Shown: positions 25,890-34,777, counted from the stretch's first letter. The stretch: 64,000 nt of DNA from Streptomyces sp. R28 (GCF_041052385.1 NZ_CP163439.1:9289001-9353000), one strand, 5' to 3'. Notes: generated by a model from the letters alone, not told the origin. Translations and numbers: made by a program.

Positions 25890-26669
25890 TCAGGACCGCC
25901 GGGTGGTCGCACGCAGACCGTGGTACCAGCCGAGCACCCGGCGCTCGACCAGTCGGAAGACGACGGAGAGCAGGAAGCCGAGCAGACCGAGGACGAGGAT
26001 CCCGGTCCACATGTCGGGGATCGCGAAGCTGCGCTGGAACTGGACGACGGTGAAGCCGATGCCGTTGTTGGCGGTGAACATCTCGCTGATGACCATGAGG
26101 ATGATGCCGATCGAGAGTGCCTGGCGCAGCCCGGCGAGGATCTGCGGGCTCGCCGAGCGCAGCACCAGATGGCGCAGGCGGGCGAACCCCGTGACGCCGT
26201 AGGAGCGGGCCGTCTCCAGCATCACCGAGTCGACCGCGCGCACGCCCTCCACGGTGTTGAGCAGGATCGGCCAGACGCAGCCGCTCGCGATCACGACGAT
26301 CTTCATGGTGTCGCCGATGCCCGCGAACAGCGTGATGACCGGCACCAGGACGGGCGGCGGCACGGCCCGCAGGAACTCCAGGACCGGCTCGCACACCGCG
26401 CGCACCCTGCGGTAGGAGCCGATGACCGTGCCGAGCGCGACGCCCACCACAGCGGCCAGCGCATAGCCGCCCAGAAGGCGCAGGATGCTCGGCACGACGT
26501 CCGTGCGCAGCCGGTCGGCCGTCCAGACGTCCGGGAAGGTGTCGAGGATCGTCCGCAGCGGCGGCCAGAAGGGATCCGTACTGCCGTCCGACGCAGCCCA
26601 CCACACGGCGACCAGCACCACGGGCAGCGCGACGACGAAGAACAGCCGCGTCAGCAAGCGCCCGATCAC
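25890..26669 (-). CDS. ABC transporter permease, NitT/TauT type
   Basis: Membrane subunit of 259 aa with about six helices. The BPD_transp_1 coupling loop is visible as ARSYGVTGFARLRHLVLRSA (about 165). GTG 26669 overlaps the stop of the preceding permease gene (GTGA) with GGGAGG upstream, so the long N-terminal open frame beyond it is not coding. It pairs with the second permease to form a heterodimeric channel. Confidence 0.92.
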   Translation of the reverse strand: MIGRLLTRLFFVVALPVVLVAVWWAASDGSTDPFWPPLRTILDTFPDVWTADRLRTDVVPSILRLLGGYALAAVVGVALGTVIGSYRRVRAVCEPVLEFLRAVPPPVLVPVITLFAGIGDTMKIVVIASGCVWPILLNTVEGVRAVDSVMLETARSYGVTGFARLRHLVLRSASPQILAGLRQALSIGIILMVISEMFTANNGIGFTVVQFQRSFAIPDMWTGILVLGLLGFLLSVVFRLVERRVLGWYHGLRATTRRS

Positions 26670-27439
26670 ACCGCCACCTCCCCGCGCACCGACTGGTGCC
26701 AGGCCAGCGCCCGCCGCTCCACCGTTCGCGCGCCGACGTTGATGAGCAGCCCCAGCAGACCCGCGACCACGATGAGCGCGTACATCTGCGGCACCGCCTG
26801 CGAGGTCTGCGCCACCGCGATCTGCCGGCCCAACCCCGGGGCGCCGATGACGAGTTCGGCGGTGATCGCGAGGACCAGCGCCACCGCGGCGGCCAGCCGC
26901 ACACCGGTCATGACGTACGGCAGGGCCGTCGGCCACAGCACATGGCGCACGCGCGCCCAGGTGCCGAGGCCGTAGGAGCGTGCCGTCTCCTCGGCGACCG
27001 GGTCCACGTCCTGGACGCCGTACAGGGTCTGGATCAGTACCTGCCAGAAGGAGGCGTACACCACCAGCAGGAGCACCGACTTCAGTTCGGTGCCGTAGAG
27101 CAGCACCGCCAGCGGGATCAGCGCCACCGACGGGATCGGGCGCAGGAACTCGATCGTCGAGGCCGTCGCCTCGCGCAGGTACGGCACGACGGAGATGACC
27201 ACGCCCGCGACGACACCGGCGCAGACCGCGATGGCCAGGCCCAGCGCCCAGCCGGTGAGGGTGTCGCCGAGTGCGCTCCAGAAGGCAAAGTCGCTGACCT
27301 CGTCCGCGAGCGCTTCGGCGATACGGCTCGCCGGCGGGAAGTACGCCTCCTTGACCAGGCCGAGCCGCGGCACCGCCTCGCCCAGGGCGAGGAAGGCGGC
27401 GAGCCCGGCCGCACCGAGTGCGACGTTCTGGCCCCTCAT
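26666..27439 (-). CDS. ABC transporter permease, NitT/TauT type
   Basis: Second membrane subunit, 257 aa, with an N-terminal helix (VALGAAGLAAFLALGEAVP), further hydrophobic segments and the coupling loop ARSYGLGTWARVRHVLWPTA (about 165). It is homologous to its neighbour, so the pair probably arose by duplication. The ATG follows the binding-protein stop by 13 bp, with GAGGGG upstream. It belongs to the same operon. Confidence 0.92.
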   Translation of the reverse strand: MRGQNVALGAAGLAAFLALGEAVPRLGLVKEAYFPPASRIAEALADEVSDFAFWSALGDTLTGWALGLAIAVCAGVVAGVVISVVPYLREATASTIEFLRPIPSVALIPLAVLLYGTELKSVLLLVVYASFWQVLIQTLYGVQDVDPVAEETARSYGLGTWARVRHVLWPTALPYVMTGVRLAAAVALVLAITAELVIGAPGLGRQIAVAQTSQAVPQMYALIVVAGLLGLLINVGARTVERRALAWHQSVRGEVAV

Positions 27440-27452
27440 GCGTTCATGCCCC

Positions 27453-28421
27453 TCACGGCAGCAGCGCGTCCAGGTCGGGCGTCTTCTTGAAGAGGCCGTC
27501 CTCCTCGCCGAGCTTCATGAGCGCCTCGATGGAGGAGCGGTTCGGCTCGCTCGGCCACTTCGGCAGGATCACCTGCTCCAGCACCGACGCCGGGATCTTG
27601 GTGTACGTCGTGACGATCTGCCGGGCCTCGTCCGGGTGGGCCTCGGCGTATGCGAGGGACTCGGCGGTGGCGTCCTGGAACTTCTTGACCACGTCCGGGT
27701 GTTGCTGCGCGTACTGCGTCGAGGTGAAGTACATCGCGACGGTGACTTCCGGCGCGACGTCGACCAAGGGCGAGGCGATCTCCCGGCCGCCCTGGCTGCG
27801 GATGGTGGCGGTCGCCGGTTCGACCACGCACGCGGCGTCGATCTGGCCGTTGTCGAGGGCGGCGGGCATCTGGTCGAAGGGCATCTCGACGAGGTTCACC
27901 TTGTCCGGGTCACCGCCCGCCTCGCGCACCGCCTGGCGGACCGCGGTCTCGTTGATGTTCTTCAGGGTGTTGATGGCGACCTTCTTGCCCTCGAGCTCCT
28001 TCGGCGACTTGACGGGGCTGTCCTTCTTGACCATCAGGCCGTTGAAGTCCTTGCCCCGCACGCCGGTCGACGCGATGCCGTTGGCGACGGCCCGCACGGG
28101 AACACCGTTGGTCTGGGCGACCATCAGGGACGTCACATTGCTGAAGCCGAACTGGAACTGCCCGCTGACCACGCCGGGCACGATCGCGGCACCGCCCTGA
28201 GCGGCGGTGAACTCCAGTTTCAGGCCGTGCTTCTCGAATAAGCCCTTCTTCTGGCCGAGATACAGCGGCGCGACATCCACGATCGGGATGATTCCGAGCT
28301 TGACGGTGGTGACACCGCCGGACGACGCGCCCGCGTCCGGCGAACCGCCGTCGGACGAGCCACAGGCCGTCGCGACGAACAGCAGGACGCCGGCGGTGAG
28401 ACCGGCCGACAGACGACGCAT
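27453..28421 (-). CDS. ABC transporter substrate-binding lipoprotein, NMT1/SsuA type
   Basis: Periplasmic-type binding lipoprotein of 322 aa. The signal peptide ends in a lipobox VATAC (Cys near 20), followed by a Gly/Ser-rich linker and the NMT1-like domain (about 40-300) with LGIIPIVDVAPLYLGQKKGL. ATG 28421 has a perfect AGGAGG site, which excludes the longer upstream frame. It opens the operon and is divergent from an IclR regulator. Ligand is unknown; the family carries sulfonates, nitrate, pyrimidine precursors and aromatic acids. The adjacent vanillate genes make an aromatic acid an attractive inference. Confidence 0.92.
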   Translation of the reverse strand: MRRLSAGLTAGVLLFVATACGSSDGGSPDAGASSGGVTTVKLGIIPIVDVAPLYLGQKKGLFEKHGLKLEFTAAQGGAAIVPGVVSGQFQFGFSNVTSLMVAQTNGVPVRAVANGIASTGVRGKDFNGLMVKKDSPVKSPKELEGKKVAINTLKNINETAVRQAVREAGGDPDKVNLVEMPFDQMPAALDNGQIDAACVVEPATATIRSQGGREIASPLVDVAPEVTVAMYFTSTQYAQQHPDVVKKFQDATAESLAYAEAHPDEARQIVTTYTKIPASVLEQVILPKWPSEPNRSSIEALMKLGEEDGLFKKTPDLDALLP

Positions 28422-28465
28422 GGCTCCTCCTGTACAGACAACGGTGCAGCGGTGTTCCGACAGGT

Positions 28466-28482
28466 TGTGCGCAAGGCGCACA
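28466..28482. promoter_or_regulatory. Inverted repeat in ABC/IclR divergent promoter region
   Basis: TGTGCGC-AAG-GCGCACA is a perfect 7-bp-arm inverted repeat 45-61 bp upstream of the binding-protein start and about 100 bp upstream of the IclR start. Its 10-bp core GCGCAAGGCG occurs again at 31629-31638, ahead of vanA. It is a candidate IclR operator. Confidence 0.5.
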
Positions 28483-28579
28483 GTAGTGCGCGGAAATGCC
28501 CGGCGGGAAGGTAGAAGTCTCAACGGAGCCGGGGCAAAGGGGTTCGCCGACAACATTGTTGACGCTATTGGAGGTGGCG

Positions 28580-29431
28580 ATGCTTCCGGGAGACCGCGCA
28601 CCACACTTCGTGAGGTCCTTCGAGCGCGGCCTCGCCGTGATCCGCTCCTTCGACGCCGAGCACCCCGCCCGCACGCTCAGCGAGGTCGCCCACGCCTGCG
28701 ACCTGACCCGCGCCGCCGCCCGCCGACTGCTACTGACCCTCGCCGACCTCGGCTACGTCCACCAGGACGGACGCCTCTTCCGCCTCACGCCACGGGTGCT
28801 GGAGCTGGGCTACTCGTACCTCTCCAGCGTCACCTTGCCGCAGATCGCCGAGCCGCACCTCGAGCAACTCGTGGCGCGCGTACGGGAGTCGTCGTCGCTG
28901 TGCGTCCTGGACGGCGACGACATCGTGTACGTGGCGCGAGTGCCGACCCGTCGCATCATGACCGCGTCCATCACGGTCGGCACCCGCTTCCCGGCGTATG
29001 TGACGTCGGTGGGCCGGGTGATCCTCGCCCATCTGCCGGAGGAGGAGATCGAAGTCCGTCTCGCCCGCGCGGAGTTGAAGCCGCTGACCGCGCGCACCAT
29101 CACCTCGCCGGACCCCCTGCGGGCGGAACTGCGGCGCGTCCGCCGGCAGGGTTACGCCATCGTCGACCAGGAGCTGGAGGAGGGGCTCCGGTCGGTGGCC
29201 GCGCCGGTGCGGGACCGGGACGGCGAGGTGGTGGCCGGCGTGAACGTCGCGGTGCACGCCGGCCGTACGTCGGTGGACTCGATCCGTGCGGACCTGCTGC
29301 CGCATCTGCTCGCGGCGGTGGCCCGGATCGAGGCCGACCTGAGGATCACAGGTCCAGCACGAGCCGCTTCCCACGGCACCGGGACACACAGATCATCATC
29401 GTCTCGCCGCTCTCCTGCTCCTCCTGCGTGA
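28580..29431 (+). CDS. IclR-family regulator (PcaR/PobR-like)
   Basis: Effector-sensing regulator of 283 aa. The N-terminal winged helix (about 8-70: SFERGLAVIRSFD...SEVAHACDLTRAAARRLL) is followed by the GAF-like ligand domain (about 80-250, with SVGRVILAHLPEEE). ATG 28580 has TTGGAGG upstream. The subfamily includes regulators of aromatic-acid catabolism such as PcaR and PobR. It is divergent from the NitT/TauT-type ABC operon, and its last 86 bp overlap the 3' end of vanB on the opposite strand; the last 30 residues (Ser/Arg-rich) are therefore probably not conserved. It likely controls the transporter and perhaps van. Confidence 0.9.
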   Translation: MLPGDRAPHFVRSFERGLAVIRSFDAEHPARTLSEVAHACDLTRAAARRLLLTLADLGYVHQDGRLFRLTPRVLELGYSYLSSVTLPQIAEPHLEQLVARVRESSSLCVLDGDDIVYVARVPTRRIMTASITVGTRFPAYVTSVGRVILAHLPEEEIEVRLARAELKPLTARTITSPDPLRAELRRVRRQGYAIVDQELEEGLRSVAAPVRDRDGEVVAGVNVAVHAGRTSVDSIRADLLPHLLAAVARIEADLRITGPARAASHGTGTHRSSSSRRSPAPPA

Positions 29432-30281
29432 GCACGGAGTCCCGGTGTTCCGGGGTGCCGTCGAGGACGTCGGTCTCGCAGGTCCCGCAGGTGCCCTCGG
29501 TGCACGAGAACAGCACCTCGACACCGGCGGCGCGCACGGCGTCGAGCACGGAGACGTCCGGGGACACGGTGAGCGTCTTGCCGCTCTGCGCCAGCTCGAC
29601 CTCGAACTCCGTGTTCGCGCCGTCCTCCTGCTCCTTCGGGGCGAACCGTTCCACATGCAGCAGCCCGGCCGGACACCGCGCCTCCACCGCGTCGAGCAGC
29701 GGCCCGGGCCCGCAGCAGTAGACGAGCGTGCTCTCGGGAACGTCGTCGAGCACCGAGGCGAGGTCCAGAAGACCGGCCTCGTCCTGGGGAGCTACGGTGA
29801 CGCGGTCGCCGTAGCGGCTCAACTCCTCGGTGAACGCCATGGACCGGCGGGTCCGGCCGCCGTACAGCAGGGTCCACTGCGCACCCTCGGCCTCCGCCGC
29901 CGCCAGCATCGGCAGGATCGGCGTGATGCCGATGCCGCCGGCGATGAAGCGGTAGCGGGGCGCGGGCCGCAGGGCGAAGTGGTTGCGCGGCCCGCGCACC
30001 CGGACCTTGTCCCCCTGCCCCAACTGCTCGTGCACATGGGCGGATCCGCCCCGCCCGTCCGGCTCCCGCAGCACGGCGATCCGCCACGCCGAGCGGTCCG
30101 CGGGATCGCCGCACAGCGAGTACTGGCGCTCCAGCTCCGGACCGAGGACGACATCGATGTGCGCGCCCGGCTCCCACGCCGGGAGCTCCTCGCCCAGCGG
30201 GTGGCGCAGGGTGAGGGCGAGCACGCCGTCGGCCGCGAACTCCTTGCGGTCGACGACGAGTTCGACTTCGTACGCGGTCAT
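29346..30281 (-). CDS. vanB: Vanillate O-demethylase reductase subunit
   Basis: Class IA oxygenase reductase of 311 aa that passes electrons from NAD(P)H through FMN and a 2Fe-2S cluster to VanA. Order: flavin domain (about 1-100, with RQYSLCGDP for FMN), pyridine-nucleotide domain (about 105-215, GGIGITPILPML), then a C-terminal plant-type ferredoxin domain with FSCTEGTCGTC and the last ligand in MMICVSRC. Its ATG overlaps the stop of the 67-aa gene (ATGA). It is the last gene of the van operon. Related reductases serve phthalate or dicamba oxygenases, so the name depends on the paired oxygenase. Confidence 0.9.
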   Translation of the reverse strand: MTAYEVELVVDRKEFAADGVLALTLRHPLGEELPAWEPGAHIDVVLGPELERQYSLCGDPADRSAWRIAVLREPDGRGGSAHVHEQLGQGDKVRVRGPRNHFALRPAPRYRFIAGGIGITPILPMLAAAEAEGAQWTLLYGGRTRRSMAFTEELSRYGDRVTVAPQDEAGLLDLASVLDDVPESTLVYCCGPGPLLDAVEARCPAGLLHVERFAPKEQEDGANTEFEVELAQSGKTLTVSPDVSVLDAVRAAGVEVLFSCTEGTCGTCETDVLDGTPEHRDSVLTQEEQESGETMMICVSRCRGKRLVLDL

Positions 30282-30481
30282 GAGGTGTTTCCTTGCGGCT
30301 CGTGTCCCAGTGGCTCGTGTCCCTGCGGCTGGTGCCCCTGGGGGTGGGCGAGCATCCACTCCCACATCTCGATCGGGTCCTGCGAGGTGTGCTCGCGGCC
30401 GCAGTGACAGGTGCCGTGCAGCACGTCGGTGCCGGGCAGCCAGTCGATGCGGTAGATCTCCCCGGTGGGGCTGCCGCTCAC
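30278..30481 (-). CDS. Small Cys/His protein between vanA and vanB
   Basis: A 67-aa protein I do not recognise. GTG 30481 overlaps the vanA stop (GTGA) and its own stop overlaps the vanB start (ATGA), so it is locked into the operon and very likely translated. It contains GTCHCGREH (about residues 24-32), a compact Cys/His cluster that could bind a metal, then SQDPIEMWEWMLAHPQ. The C-terminal tail has near-repeats QGHQP, QGHEP, LGHEP encoded by imperfect tandem DNA repeats. It may be an assembly or electron-transfer helper for the Rieske oxygenase; this is inference. Confidence 0.75.
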   Translation of the reverse strand: MSGSPTGEIYRIDWLPGTDVLHGTCHCGREHTSQDPIEMWEWMLAHPQGHQPQGHEPLGHEPQGNTS

Positions 30482-31548
30482 AGGACCTTCTCCACGGGCT
30501 TGTCGCCCTCCTCGACCAGCCGGGCGAGGATACGGCGGGCGGCCAGGCCACCGGTGTCGATGTTGATGCTCAGCTCCTGGTAGCCGGTGCGCTCGCTGCC
30601 GAGGGTCCGCTGCAGCAGGTTGAGGGCGGTGACGTCCTGCATGACGACGGTGTGGTTGTTGCCGCGCAGGAACTCGGTGACCTCGTCGTCGTCCGTCGCC
30701 CAGTCCCGCGAGACCGCCCAGAAGTCGTACACCTTGCCGTCGCCGGACGGGGTGATGGCGTACGTGATCTCGGTGTGGAAGCCGTTCGGGTCGCTGCCGT
30801 CCGCCTCGGGCAGCACACCGACCGGGGCGATACGGCTGTGCAGCAGGTACAGGCAGGGCGCGTGGTACTCGATGTCCTGCCAGCGGGTGATGCGGCCCTC
30901 GATGCCGGTGGACTTGGCGTAGAACGGCGGGCACTCGGCGTCGTCCATGTGCCGGCTGACCCGGACGATGCCGGCGCCCTCGTCGACCTCCGTGGTGATC
31001 GGCGTCTCGGCGACCTCGGGGGTGCCGATGTAGCCGCCGTGGAGGTAGGTCTCGTGGGACAGGTCGAGGAGGTTGTCGACGAGGAGGCCGTAGTCGCAGT
31101 CGATGGGCTCCATGCCGCGCACGGTGACCCAGCCGGGGGAGTCGAGGTGCTTGGCCCGCGGGATGCCCTGCGGGTCGGCGAGCGCCGGGTCACCGATCCA
31201 CACCCAGATCAGCGAGTCCTGCTCGACGACGGGGTAGGAGGCCACGCGCGCCGTACGCGGAACGCGTTTCTGCCCCGGCACGTACACGCACGCACCGGTC
31301 GTGTCGTACGTGAACCCGTGGTACCCGCACACGATCCGGTCGCCGTCGAGCCGGGTCGGCGCCTCGGACAGCGGGTAGCGGCGGTGCACACAGCGGTCGT
31401 GCAGGACGACCGGTGTCCCGTCCTCCTCCGTGCGGTAGAGGACGAGGGTCTCCCCGAGGATCGTCCGGCCGAGCAGCTCGCGCCCGACCTCGTGGCTGTA
31501 GGCGGCGACGTACCACTGGTTCCTGGCGAAGGCGGTGGTGTGAGGCAT
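30478..31548 (-). CDS. vanA: Vanillate O-demethylase oxygenase subunit (Rieske)
   Basis: Terminal oxygenase of 356 aa that demethylates vanillate to protocatechuate, releasing formaldehyde. The Rieske cluster ligands are Cys53-x-His55 and Cys74-x2-His77 (CVHRRYPL, CGYHGFTYD). The mononuclear iron site is visible in DNLLDLSHETYLH (about 175-187). Length and layout fit the VanA group rather than multisubunit ring-hydroxylating dioxygenases. It is first in the van operon. A GC-rich hairpin (GCGGGGCG at 31568-31575, CGCCCCGC at 31580-31587) lies in the leader. Its product feeds the pca operon 25 kb away. Confidence 0.9.
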   Translation of the reverse strand: MPHTTAFARNQWYVAAYSHEVGRELLGRTILGETLVLYRTEEDGTPVVLHDRCVHRRYPLSEAPTRLDGDRIVCGYHGFTYDTTGACVYVPGQKRVPRTARVASYPVVEQDSLIWVWIGDPALADPQGIPRAKHLDSPGWVTVRGMEPIDCDYGLLVDNLLDLSHETYLHGGYIGTPEVAETPITTEVDEGAGIVRVSRHMDDAECPPFYAKSTGIEGRITRWQDIEYHAPCLYLLHSRIAPVGVLPEADGSDPNGFHTEITYAITPSGDGKVYDFWAVSRDWATDDDEVTEFLRGNNHTVVMQDVTALNLLQRTLGSERTGYQELSINIDTGGLAARRILARLVEEGDKPVEKVL

Positions 31549-32045
31549 GGGGTTCCCGTCCCTGTCGGCGGGGCGCCGTCGCCCCGCGTGCCGTGGTTGG
31601 AATCAGGGTCGTGACGGCCGTGGTCGCCGCGCAAGGCGGCTTCTGTCAGGCGGAAGCGTCCCTGCGAAATGGCCGGTCAAGAGTGGTCCGGTGCCGGTCT
31701 GTAGCAGACATCTCGGCACCGGATGCACTCGGAAGTACATGTACGAGGTGTCTCCTTACTGACCTGCTCCGGCTGAACTCGATCACCCATGGTGCGTCCG
31801 GCAGGAGCCTGGCAGTGATCACTGGCGAATCTGGCCAGGAGGCGATCACCTGGATCGCGGAGCAGGTCCATGAACTGCGAGGATCGGTGATCCTGAGCGA
31901 CTGCCTGCACCCGATCCGGCAGGGGCGGCCTGAGGCGGTCAACGGGGAGCTCCTCGGCTTCCTCCCTGGCCTCCGACCCGGTTTCGACCGGTCGTTGCAG
32001 AGGTTCCTCGATGGTCTCCGACCTGGGAGCGAGCGCACCGATCAG

Positions 32046-32081
32046 GCTGGGCGGCGACGGCCCTCACCGTCGCCGCCCAGC
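32046..32081. terminator. Perfect 15-bp stem hairpin
   Basis: GCTGGGCGGCGACGG (32046-32060) and CCGTCGCCGCCCAGC (32067-32081) form a perfect stem with a 6-base loop. There is no T-run. It is 169 bp beyond the stop of the acyl-CoA synthetase remnant on the minus strand, so it may be that lost gene's terminator. Confidence 0.6.
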
Positions 32082-32249
32082 CCGCCAAGGGCCTGAGCCA
32101 CCCTTGCGAGCAACTCCGCGGATGTCCCCGGCAGGCCGGGCGCGTGGCGAAGCTCGCGAAGTTCCGGGGAGCCCGGGAACCGCCACTCGGCCCCTGGCAC
32201 GGAGCTGAGGGCCCCCGCCGGAGACAGCCCACAGCGCCATCCATGGAGT

Positions 32250-32420
32250 TCAGGACCGCGCGGAGACCTCGGCGTGGGCGGCGCGCAGCGAGACCTTGTC
32301 GATCTTGCCGACCGCGAACGCCGGAGTGCGAGGTGAAACGGCAGTGGCGCGCGTCGGCGGCGGCCCGTAGTTCCTCGGGTCGCCGGGCCGCCGTGCGCAG
32401 CGGTGTTGAGGCGCATGGGG
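32250..32420 (-). pseudogene. C-terminal remnant of an AMP-dependent acyl-CoA synthetase
   Basis: The minus strand encodes PRTPAFAVGKIDKVSLRA and then HAEVSARS and a stop at 32250-32252. PRT..GKIDK is the A10 motif of the adenylate-forming family, whose lysine lies at the C-terminus. Just upstream but in another frame is RPEELRAAADAR, typical of the preceding C-terminal subdomain. The rest of the ~500-aa enzyme is absent, so this is a truncated, frameshifted relic. Proximity to van would fit a former aromatic acyl-CoA ligase, but nothing proves it. Confidence 0.6.
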
Positions 32421-32887
32421 GTCGGTGTCCCTCGGGCGCAGGGTCATGCGCGATGTTCAGCGCTGCTCTGGAGGCGATCTCCTGGGCAGCAGCAGTTCGT
32501 CGTTGAAGGGGGTCTGCCGTTTGACGGCGGACGAACTGTGCGAGTCCCAGCGGGCCTCCGCGGGCCCACCGCGGGTCCAGGAGCATGGAGCGCAGGCCCG
32601 AGGCGCCTGGGGTGGGCTCATGGCCCGCCGACATCGCCAGCCGGACATCGTCGGCGGTGACGCGGAGCCGGAGGGGCTGTCCGGTGGCTCGTACGCGAGC
32701 CGGCTCCGAGCCTTCCGGATAGGTGTGTGTCTGCCGTGCGTCGGGTGCCGGGTCCGGACAGCCGTCCGAGGCCGCCTGGGCGGTCCGGCGGAGCGTCGCA
32801 GGACTGTCCACCGCGTGCGAGGTGATCGGCACCGACGTCCGTCGGTGTGGAACGTGCTCCCCGTGGTTCATGTTCTGGGGCAGCCGT

Positions 32888-34777
32888 TCACGGCGTGTGA
32901 TCGGCGGGGCGGAGAACCGGGCGCAGGGTTTCGATGACGCCGGGGTCGTCCACTGTGGAGGGGATGGGTTCGTCGTGGCCGTCGGCGATGCCGCGCATCG
33001 TCTTGCGCAGGATCTTTCCCGAGCGGGTCTTGGGCAGGGCGGCCACGACGGCGACGTCCTTGAGGGAGGCGACGGCGCCGATGCGCTCGCGTACGAGCTG
33101 GACGAGTTCGGCCTCGACCTCGGTCGCGTCGCGGCTGATGCCGGCTTTCAGGACGATGAAGCCGCGCGGGATCTGGCCCTTGAGTTCGTCGGCCACGCCG
33201 ATGACGGCGCATTCGGCGACGTCGGGATGGGCGGCCAGGGCCTCTTCCATGCTGCCGGTGGACAGTCGGTGCCCGGCGACGTTGATGACGTCGTCGGTGC
33301 GACCCATGACGAAGACGTAGCCGTCGTCGTCGATGTGGCCGCTGTCGCCGGTGAGGTAGTAGCCGTCGTACGCGGAGAGGTAGGAGGCTACGTAGCGGTC
33401 GTCGTCGTTCCAGAGAGTGGGCAGTGCGCCGGGCGGCAGGGGAAGCTTGACGACGATCGCGCCGTCGGCGCCCGCGGGCACGGGCTCGCCCGAGGGGTCG
33501 AGGACACTGACGTCCCAGCCCGGGAGCGGGCGGGTGGGTGAGCCGGGTTTGACGGGGGCGGCCTCGATGCCGACCGGGTTGGCGACGATGGGCCAGCCGG
33601 TCTCGGTCTGCCACCAGTGGTCGATCACCGGGATGCCCAGGAGAGCGCTCGCCCAGTGGTAGGTCTCGGGGTCGAGGCGCTCGCCGGCGAGGAAGAGGTG
33701 GCGCAGGCCGGTCAGGTCGTAGTCGGCGGTGAGCGTTCCCTTCGGGTCCTCCTTGCGGATGGCCCGGAAGGCGGTGGGGGCGGTGAACATGGTCTTGGCC
33801 CGGTGCTCGGCGGCCACGCGCCAGAACTGGCCGGCGTCCGGTGTGCCGACCGGCTTGCCCTCGTACAGGATGGTCGTGGCGCCGGCCAGCAGGGGCGCGT
33901 AGACGATGTACGAGTGCCCGACGACCCAGCCGATATCGGAGCCCGTGAACATGGTCTCGCCGGGGCCCACGTCGTAGACGGCGCCCATCGACCAGTGCAG
34001 GGCGACCGCGTAGCCGCCGCAGTCGCGGACGACTCCCTTGGGTTTTCCGGTCGTTCCGGACGTGTAGAGGATGTAGAGGGGATCGGTGGCGGGGACGGGA
34101 ACGCAGTCGGCCGGGGATGCGGCGGCGACCAGGTCCGCCCAGTCGAGATCGTCGGGACCCAACTCGGCGGGTTCCTGCGAGCGTTGCAGGATCACGCTCT
34201 TCTGGGGCTTGTGGGCCGCGAGTTCGATCGCCCGGTCGAGCAGGGGCTTGTACGCGATCACGCGCTTGCCCTCGATGCCGCACGAGGCGGAGACCACGAC
34301 CTTGGGGGCCGCGTCGTCGACGCGCAGGGCGAGTTCGCGCGGGGCGAACCCGCCGAAGACGACCGAGTGCACCGCGCCGATCCGTGCGCAGGCCAGCATC
34401 GCGACGACGGCCTCGGGCACCATCGGCATGTAGATCACCACGCGGTCGCCGTGCCCCACGCCGAGCCCCGCCAGTGCTCCGGCGAAGGCCGCGACCTCGT
34501 CCCTCAACTGCGCGTAGGTGTAGGTGCGTTGGGTGTCGGTCACGGGTGAGTCGTAGACGAGCGCGGGCTGTTCACCCCGGCCGGCCTCGACGTGCCGGTC
34601 GAGCGCGTTGAAACAGACGTTGAGCCGTCCGTCGGGAAACCAGCGGTAGAAGGGCGCGCCCGAGGAGTCCAGGGCGCGGTGCGGAGCGCCATCCCAGTCG
34701 ATGCCTTCCGCCGCCTTCAGCCAGAAGCGCTCCGGGTCCTCGGTACTGGCGCGGAAGACATCTTCGTAGGTTCCCAT
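32888..34777 (-). CDS. prpE: Propionyl-CoA/acetyl-CoA synthetase-like ligase
   Basis: Adenylate-forming enzyme of 629 aa that converts propionate (or another short acid) with ATP and CoA to the acyl-CoA. The ACAS N-terminal domain (1-60) precedes the AMP-binding core: YILYTSGTTGKPKG (235-248), WWQTETGWP (about 415) and YYLTGDSG (about 498). The C-terminal A10 lysine is Lys588 in PKTRSGKILRK, the usual reversible-acylation site. ATG 34777 has AAAGGAG upstream. The longer upstream frame is not coding. Choice of propionyl- over acetyl-CoA synthetase rests on overall length and sequence type, so the gene symbol is tentative. Confidence 0.88.
   Translation of the reverse strand: MGTYEDVFRASTEDPERFWLKAAEGIDWDGAPHRALDSSGAPFYRWFPDGRLNVCFNALDRHVEAGRGEQPALVYDSPVTDTQRTYTYAQLRDEVAAFAGALAGLGVGHGDRVVIYMPMVPEAVVAMLACARIGAVHSVVFGGFAPRELALRVDDAAPKVVVSASCGIEGKRVIAYKPLLDRAIELAAHKPQKSVILQRSQEPAELGPDDLDWADLVAAASPADCVPVPATDPLYILYTSGTTGKPKGVVRDCGGYAVALHWSMGAVYDVGPGETMFTGSDIGWVVGHSYIVYAPLLAGATTILYEGKPVGTPDAGQFWRVAAEHRAKTMFTAPTAFRAIRKEDPKGTLTADYDLTGLRHLFLAGERLDPETYHWASALLGIPVIDHWWQTETGWPIVANPVGIEAAPVKPGSPTRPLPGWDVSVLDPSGEPVPAGADGAIVVKLPLPPGALPTLWNDDDRYVASYLSAYDGYYLTGDSGHIDDDGYVFVMGRTDDVINVAGHRLSTGSMEEALAAHPDVAECAVIGVADELKGQIPRGFIVLKAGISRDATEVEAELVQLVRERIGAVASLKDVAVVAALPKTRSGKILRKTMRGIADGHDEPIPSTVDDPGVIETLRPVLRPADHTP

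Larger units (their letters stand above)
31549..32887. other. 1.3-kb gene-poor, decayed region
   Basis: No convincing intact gene. It holds the vanA leader with a hairpin and a GCGCAAGGCG motif (31629-31638) shared with the IclR-side operator, an unassigned AT-richer stretch (31680-31990), a strong 15-bp-stem hairpin (32046-32081) and the C-terminal remnant of an acyl-CoA synthetase (32250-32420). The long minus-strand frame over 31939-32871 is Arg/Ala-rich and matches no family as a whole. The remaining 32421-32887 shows nothing recognisable. Confidence 0.6.

Noticed and set aside
31646..32038. 130-codon minus-strand frame as a transposase fragment
   Set aside because: I could not match it to a transposase motif; it is left as unassigned intergenic sequence.
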